Positions 60,921-64,000 of a stretch of DNA of 64,000 bases are shown in pieces. The stretch lies in assembly GCA_020849765.1 (NCBI GenBank), contig JADLAY010000035.1, positions 1 through 64,000 on the forward strand, in the 5' to 3' direction. Both the position numbers and the translations under genes were made by a program. Numbering within the stretch: position 1 is the first letter of the stretch; each line of letters opens with the position of its first letter. The notes beneath the pieces are model-generated. The model was not told the DNA's origin. It saw only the letters and a program-made list of their open reading frames with translations, and did not search any database. This stretch comes from Anaerolineae bacterium. Lineage in GTDB: Bacteria; Chloroflexota; Anaerolineae; Aggregatilineales; Phototrophicaceae.

Positions 60921-61985
60921 ATGTCTGTTGAATTCACCTTCCGTATGATCGGCATGGTGATATGTGCGCTCTTGGGAGCACGCTTCGGCCTGGATGCTGC
61001 CGTTTCGGTGGGGCTGCCGCCCGACGTGTCTTCTTTGTTATTCGCGCTCATCGGCGTGCTGTTCGGCCTGATCATGACGCCCTATTTCACCGTGCGCCCT
61101 GTGCGCGCCATCAGCAAAACGATCAATGGGATGCCGGTCGAGGTCGTCTTTATGGCGATCGTCGGCACGTTGATCGGCTTGCTGTTGGGGCTGCTGTTTG
61201 CCTACCCGCTCTCGGCGTTGGAACAACCTCTGGGCGGAATATTGCCTCCCGTGGCCTCGGTCGTGTTCGCCTATCTCGGCCTGACATTATTCACCGTGCG
61301 CTCGCGCGAGTTCTGGGCCTTCTTGACGGACTGGCTCGGCATTGGGCGGCGGCGCGCCTTTGCGGGCATGGGCATGGAGCGCCAGCTTCTGCTCGATACG
61401 AGCGTGTTGATCGACGGGCGCATCGTCGATATCGCCAAGACGGGCTTTGTCGGGGGCACGTTGGTCGTGCCACGCTTCGTCGTCCAGGAGTTGCAGCGCG
61501 TCGCCGATTCGTCGGATACGCAGCGACGCAATCGTGGCCGCCGCGGGGTCGATAAGCTCAAGGAACTCCAGCGTGAGACGTTGGTGTCGTTCAAGATCAT
61601 CGACGACGATATCGAAGGCGTGGATGAAGTCGACGACAAGCTGATCGCGCTGGCGCTCAAGCTCAACGCGCCAATTGTCACGATCGACTTTCCACTCAAC
61701 CGCGTGGCTGAGGCGCAGGGCGCGCAGGTCTTGAACATCAACCTGCTCGCCAATGCGGTGCGCTCGGTTTACATCCCCGGCGAGACGTTTGCGCTGCGCA
61801 TCATTCAAGAGGGCAAGGAGTCCGGCCAGGGTGTGGGCTACCTCGAAGATGGCACCATGGTCATTGTCGAGAATGGCCGCCAATACATGGATCGCACCCT
61901 GTACGTGACGGTGACCAAGCTGATCAATAAGGAGACGGGGCGCATCATCTTCGCCTCGCCGGAGATGACGGCGCCGCGCAGCTAG
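60921..61985 (+). CDS. Membrane-anchored PIN-TRAM nuclease-like protein (YacL type)
   Basis: A 354-residue protein. Four TM segments (about 5-25, 36-55, 74-98 and 103-125) lead into a PIN domain with acidic residues LLDTSVLIDGRIVDIAKTG, FVVQELQRVADSSD, DEVDDKLIALAL and IVTIDFPLNRVAEAQG, the usual metal site. A C-terminal TRAM domain ends GVGYLEDGTMVIVENGRQYM, DRTLYVTVTKLINKETGRII. The YacL/TRAM proteins are widespread; their target RNA is unclear. SD GGGGGA precedes the ATG at nine bases. Its 3' end overlaps the convergent membrane gene by four bases. Confidence 0.93.
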   Translation: MSVEFTFRMIGMVICALLGARFGLDAAVSVGLPPDVSSLLFALIGVLFGLIMTPYFTVRPVRAISKTINGMPVEVVFMAIVGTLIGLLLGLLFAYPLSALEQPLGGILPPVASVVFAYLGLTLFTVRSREFWAFLTDWLGIGRRRAFAGMGMERQLLLDTSVLIDGRIVDIAKTGFVGGTLVVPRFVVQELQRVADSSDTQRRNRGRRGVDKLKELQRETLVSFKIIDDDIEGVDEVDDKLIALALKLNAPIVTIDFPLNRVAEAQGAQVLNINLLANAVRSVYIPGETFALRIIQEGKESGQGVGYLEDGTMVIVENGRQYMDRTLYVTVTKLINKETGRIIFASPEMTAPRS

Positions 61986-63616
61986 GGGACGCCGTAGATG
62001 CGATAGCCATCTGCATCGTAGAGCAGTTCCAGATCAGTTGCCCACTGTGGCTGCTCAGGGTTGGGACTGTCGAGTGTTTGCTCCGTCGGCCCGTAGAAGA
62101 TATAGCGAATGTTGACGGACGCGTAGAGTGCCGACCGTTCATCTTCATCCAGTTGATCGCTGAAGAAGCGCTGCACCAGCGCTTCTTTTTCGTCCGCGCG
62201 CAGTGTCTCCGGCCCATGGCCGACATAGGGTCGTAGATTGGTATAGGCCGGGAGCTGATTGCCCGTCAGCTTCGCCGAGAGCGCGACCGCATCCGCTGGC
62301 GCATGTTGATTGAGCCAATCATAGGCGGCCAACTCGTCCGTTGGGATGTGCGTTGGAGGGCTACCGCCTGAAGCGCCCAGGCTTAGCGTGAGCAGCAGGA
62401 CGAGGCTGCTCAGGCTGGCGAGCATCAGTACTGCGTTTCGTATTCGTGCACGTCGACGTGGGCGCAGACGTCGCAGCAGCCGCGCCAACCCATGGGCTGC
62501 GAGAATCGCCAGCGGTACAATTACGGCCTCGGCGGTGCGGCGCTGGACGTTGATCGGCAGGTAGACCAGGATTGGCACAATCGCCACCCAGGCGAGCAAG
62601 AGGGCATAGCGAGGCTGCCTGATTCCTCGCCGCCATGCCCAACGCACGGCCAGGAAGCCCAAAACGATGAAGATGCTGTACGCGACCAGATATTGCAGCG
62701 GATGCGGCGATGGCAGCAGGTTCTGTGCTGACCAGGCGGCGAAGATCTCGTTGCGCGAGAAGGCCACGGTGTAGTAGGCGAACAGGGGCAATGTCAAGCT
62801 TGCAACCAGGCCGCCGCGTAGGGCGAGCGTCCACGGAAACGCGCGCCGCCGCAGCCAGAGGGTCAGTCCCCAGGCGCCCAGGATGCAGTAGATGACGGCC
62901 AGGTAAAACGGCACGGCCAGCCCGACCAGCCACCAGCAGATGCTCGCGCCGAGAGTATACACGATCCAACGTGGCTGGTTCGGCTCGATGGCGCGGAACA
63001 GCAGCAGCAATCCACCCAGAAGCGCCGCGCGCGCCAGCGCCAGATGTGGCAGTGAGAGCAGAAGCACAAACGAGAAGCCTTCGGGAATGAAGAACTCCGG
63101 CGGCAGGCTGCCAAGCCAGTTGTTGTTGACGAAGGTCAGCAGCCAGCCGAAGCCGCCGCCGAGCGTTGCCAGGATCAAGGCGGTCATACGCTGCCTAGGC
63201 GAGTTCAGGAATTCGGCGATGAACTGGTAGAGCACGCCGATCAGGAGCAGATCGAAAGCGATGCGCATGAGGTGATACGTCGCGACGAGCGCGGGAAACA
63301 ATGCCGGGCTATCAGACGAGATGAAGCGTCCAACGACCTGTCCTGGCAGGATGTAGGGCAGGAAGACCAGGGCGACCGCGTCGCTCGGCTCCGGCGTGTA
63401 GAACAGATAGAAATCCCAGATGCCACGTGCGCCGAGCCGCATCTTGCCGATGTACGAATAGAAATCTTCGGTGCCGAGGACTGCGCCGCTGAAGACGTGC
63501 CGGTCAGTTTGCGCGAGCCAACCCGCGAGATAGGGCAGCATCGTCAAGCCGATCAGCATCAGCGCGAACATCAGAACGCGCCGCCATTCCTGCGGGGTGA
63601 TCGGGATGGGTTTCAT
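61982..63616 (-). CDS. Polytopic membrane protein, glycosyltransferase-like (GT-C)
   Basis: A 544-residue protein with about 12 TM segments and a C-terminal soluble domain of about 120 residues (DELAAYDWLNQHAPADAVAL, PYVGHGPETLRADEKEALVQ, NIRYIFYGPTEQTL). The loop LGTEDFYSYIGKMRLGARGI after TM1 carries an acidic residue as in GT-C enzymes, but the family signature is not clear enough to assign. Similar proteins are common in Chloroflexota and may move lipid-linked sugars. The sequence has no catalytic motif that I can confirm. Confidence 0.65.
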   Translation of the reverse strand: MKPIPITPQEWRRVLMFALMLIGLTMLPYLAGWLAQTDRHVFSGAVLGTEDFYSYIGKMRLGARGIWDFYLFYTPEPSDAVALVFLPYILPGQVVGRFISSDSPALFPALVATYHLMRIAFDLLLIGVLYQFIAEFLNSPRQRMTALILATLGGGFGWLLTFVNNNWLGSLPPEFFIPEGFSFVLLLSLPHLALARAALLGGLLLLFRAIEPNQPRWIVYTLGASICWWLVGLAVPFYLAVIYCILGAWGLTLWLRRRAFPWTLALRGGLVASLTLPLFAYYTVAFSRNEIFAAWSAQNLLPSPHPLQYLVAYSIFIVLGFLAVRWAWRRGIRQPRYALLLAWVAIVPILVYLPINVQRRTAEAVIVPLAILAAHGLARLLRRLRPRRRARIRNAVLMLASLSSLVLLLTLSLGASGGSPPTHIPTDELAAYDWLNQHAPADAVALSAKLTGNQLPAYTNLRPYVGHGPETLRADEKEALVQRFFSDQLDEDERSALYASVNIRYIFYGPTEQTLDSPNPEQPQWATDLELLYDADGYRIYGVP

Positions 63617-63674
63617 AGGTACGACGTGAAAGCGAACATCACCTGTAATGTTCTCATGCTACATCGTCAGCCGC

Positions 63675-63702
63675 AGCGCTGGCGTAAAGATGCCCCAGCG
63701 CT
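63675..63702. other. Hairpin at the end of the SDR gene
   Basis: AGCGCTGG pairs perfectly with CCAGCGCT around a 12-base loop; it overlaps the first stop-codon base of the SDR gene. No T tract follows, so it may stabilise the mRNA end. Confidence 0.35.
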
Positions 63703-64000
63703 TATATCAGGTATTCGCCGCCGTCGATGCGGATGGTGACACCGGAGAGCCAGTCTTCGCTGCACAGGTAGGCCACGGCTCTGGCCACATCTTCGCCTGC
63801 GCCCAGACGCTGCAAGGGCACTGTCTCCGCGCCGGCTTCCCAGTCATCCTGTGCATAATCCGGCGGTTTGAGCACTTTACCGGGGATGATGGCGTTGACG
63901 CGGATATTCTCCGGGCCGAAGGTCACCGCGCTAACCTGGCTCAACATGTGCAGCGCCGCCTTGCTGATGCCGTGATGGGCATAGGCGGGCCACGGCTCGA
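63702..64000 (-). CDS. Short-chain dehydrogenase/reductase (5' part outside window)
   Basis: The last 99 residues of an SDR. The NIRVNAIIPGKVLKPP block, the LSQVSAVTFGPE helix, EDVARAVAYLCSEDWLSGVT and the C-terminal IRIDGGEYLI are typical of the family. The active-site K is in HHGISKAALHM; four residues before it, where the catalytic Tyr normally sits, there is His (with Tyr at position -7). The N-terminal NAD(P)-binding half is not in the window. Confidence 0.85.
   Translation of the reverse strand, partial: EPWPAYAHHGISKAALHMLSQVSAVTFGPENIRVNAIIPGKVLKPPDYAQDDWEAGAETVPLQRLGAGEDVARAVAYLCSEDWLSGVTIRIDGGEYLI

Noticed and set aside
63634-63653. GAACAT...ATGTTC inverted repeat upstream of the membrane protein gene, considered as a LexA site
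   Set aside because: The arms are 8 bases apart, whereas LexA boxes of the GAAC-N4-GTTC type need four; nothing else supports SOS control.

Overview
The window is ordinary bacterial chromosome: about 60 protein genes, GC near 60 percent by eye, short intergenic gaps, many 4-base stop/start overlaps and frequent convergent pairs. I see no rRNA, tRNA, CRISPR array, insertion sequence, phage gene or integrase. The mix of genes (paired FemAB-type transferases, a DUF2723 glycosyltransferase-like membrane protein next to an LGFP-like lipoprotein, a TrmB with a long C-terminal extension, a CPA2 antiporter coupled to a PII-like protein, GatB alongside AsnS, GH15 plus MalQ) suggests a Chloroflexota bacterium, probably class Anaerolineae. 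This is inference; no marker in the window proves it.

Layout. 1-3.2 kb: ribose-type sugar ABC importer (ATPase, permease, substrate-binding protein cut by the window edge). 3.4-9.7 kb: asnS, then on the plus strand an M24 peptidase, a TrkA-type potassium channel, a glycine-rich stress-type membrane protein and a fatty acyl-CoA ligase. 9.7-13.4 kb (minus): SAF-domain oxidoreductase, RfbC, PII-like protein and antiporter. 13.6-20.3 kb: FemAB no. 1, GH15 hydrolase, ECF sigma factor with a zinc anti-sigma factor, and a large double-VWA membrane protein. 20.5-24.7 kb: DinB-like protein, thioredoxin-like ferredoxin, M20 amidohydrolase, VOC protein, and an ArsR/SRPBCC pair behind a well-formed operator. 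24.9-28.7 kb: FemAB no. 2, orphan sugar-binding lipoprotein, zinc-ribbon protein, MoxR ATPase. 28.8-32.5 kb: housekeeping block uppS, frr, rlmB, cysS. 32.6-35.8 kb: pentapeptide protein, nucleotide-sugar epimerase, a degenerate galactokinase-like protein, two tandem peroxiredoxins. 35.9-40 kb: DUF2723 protein with coupled lipoprotein, gatB. 40.1-49.3 kb: TPR protein and multi-sensor histidine kinase, aminotransferase, ASCH protein, two GT2 glycosyltransferases, alpha/beta hydrolase, TSUP transporter. 49.5-54 kb: a 56-residue membrane protein, a glycine-rich duplicated protein, dnaN, ychF, thpR. 54.1-64 kb: HEAT/TPR/Yip1 protein, Tat metallophosphoesterase, trmB, malQ, Gfo/Idh/MocA oxidoreductase, PIN-TRAM protein, polytopic membrane protein and the end of an SDR gene.

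The themes are cell-surface polysaccharide and glycan building (RfbC, epimerase, GT2s, DUF2723, UppS, FemAB), glycogen or trehalose turnover (GH15, MalQ), translation (AsnS, CysS, GatB, Frr, RlmB, TrmB, YchF) and signalling. No single new multi-gene system stands out. The best leads are the degenerate galactokinase-like protein behind a LacI-type operator, the PII-like protein fused by translation to an antiporter, the histidine kinase whose receiver domain has lost all three key residues, the ArsR operator architecture, and the internally duplicated glycine-rich protein.
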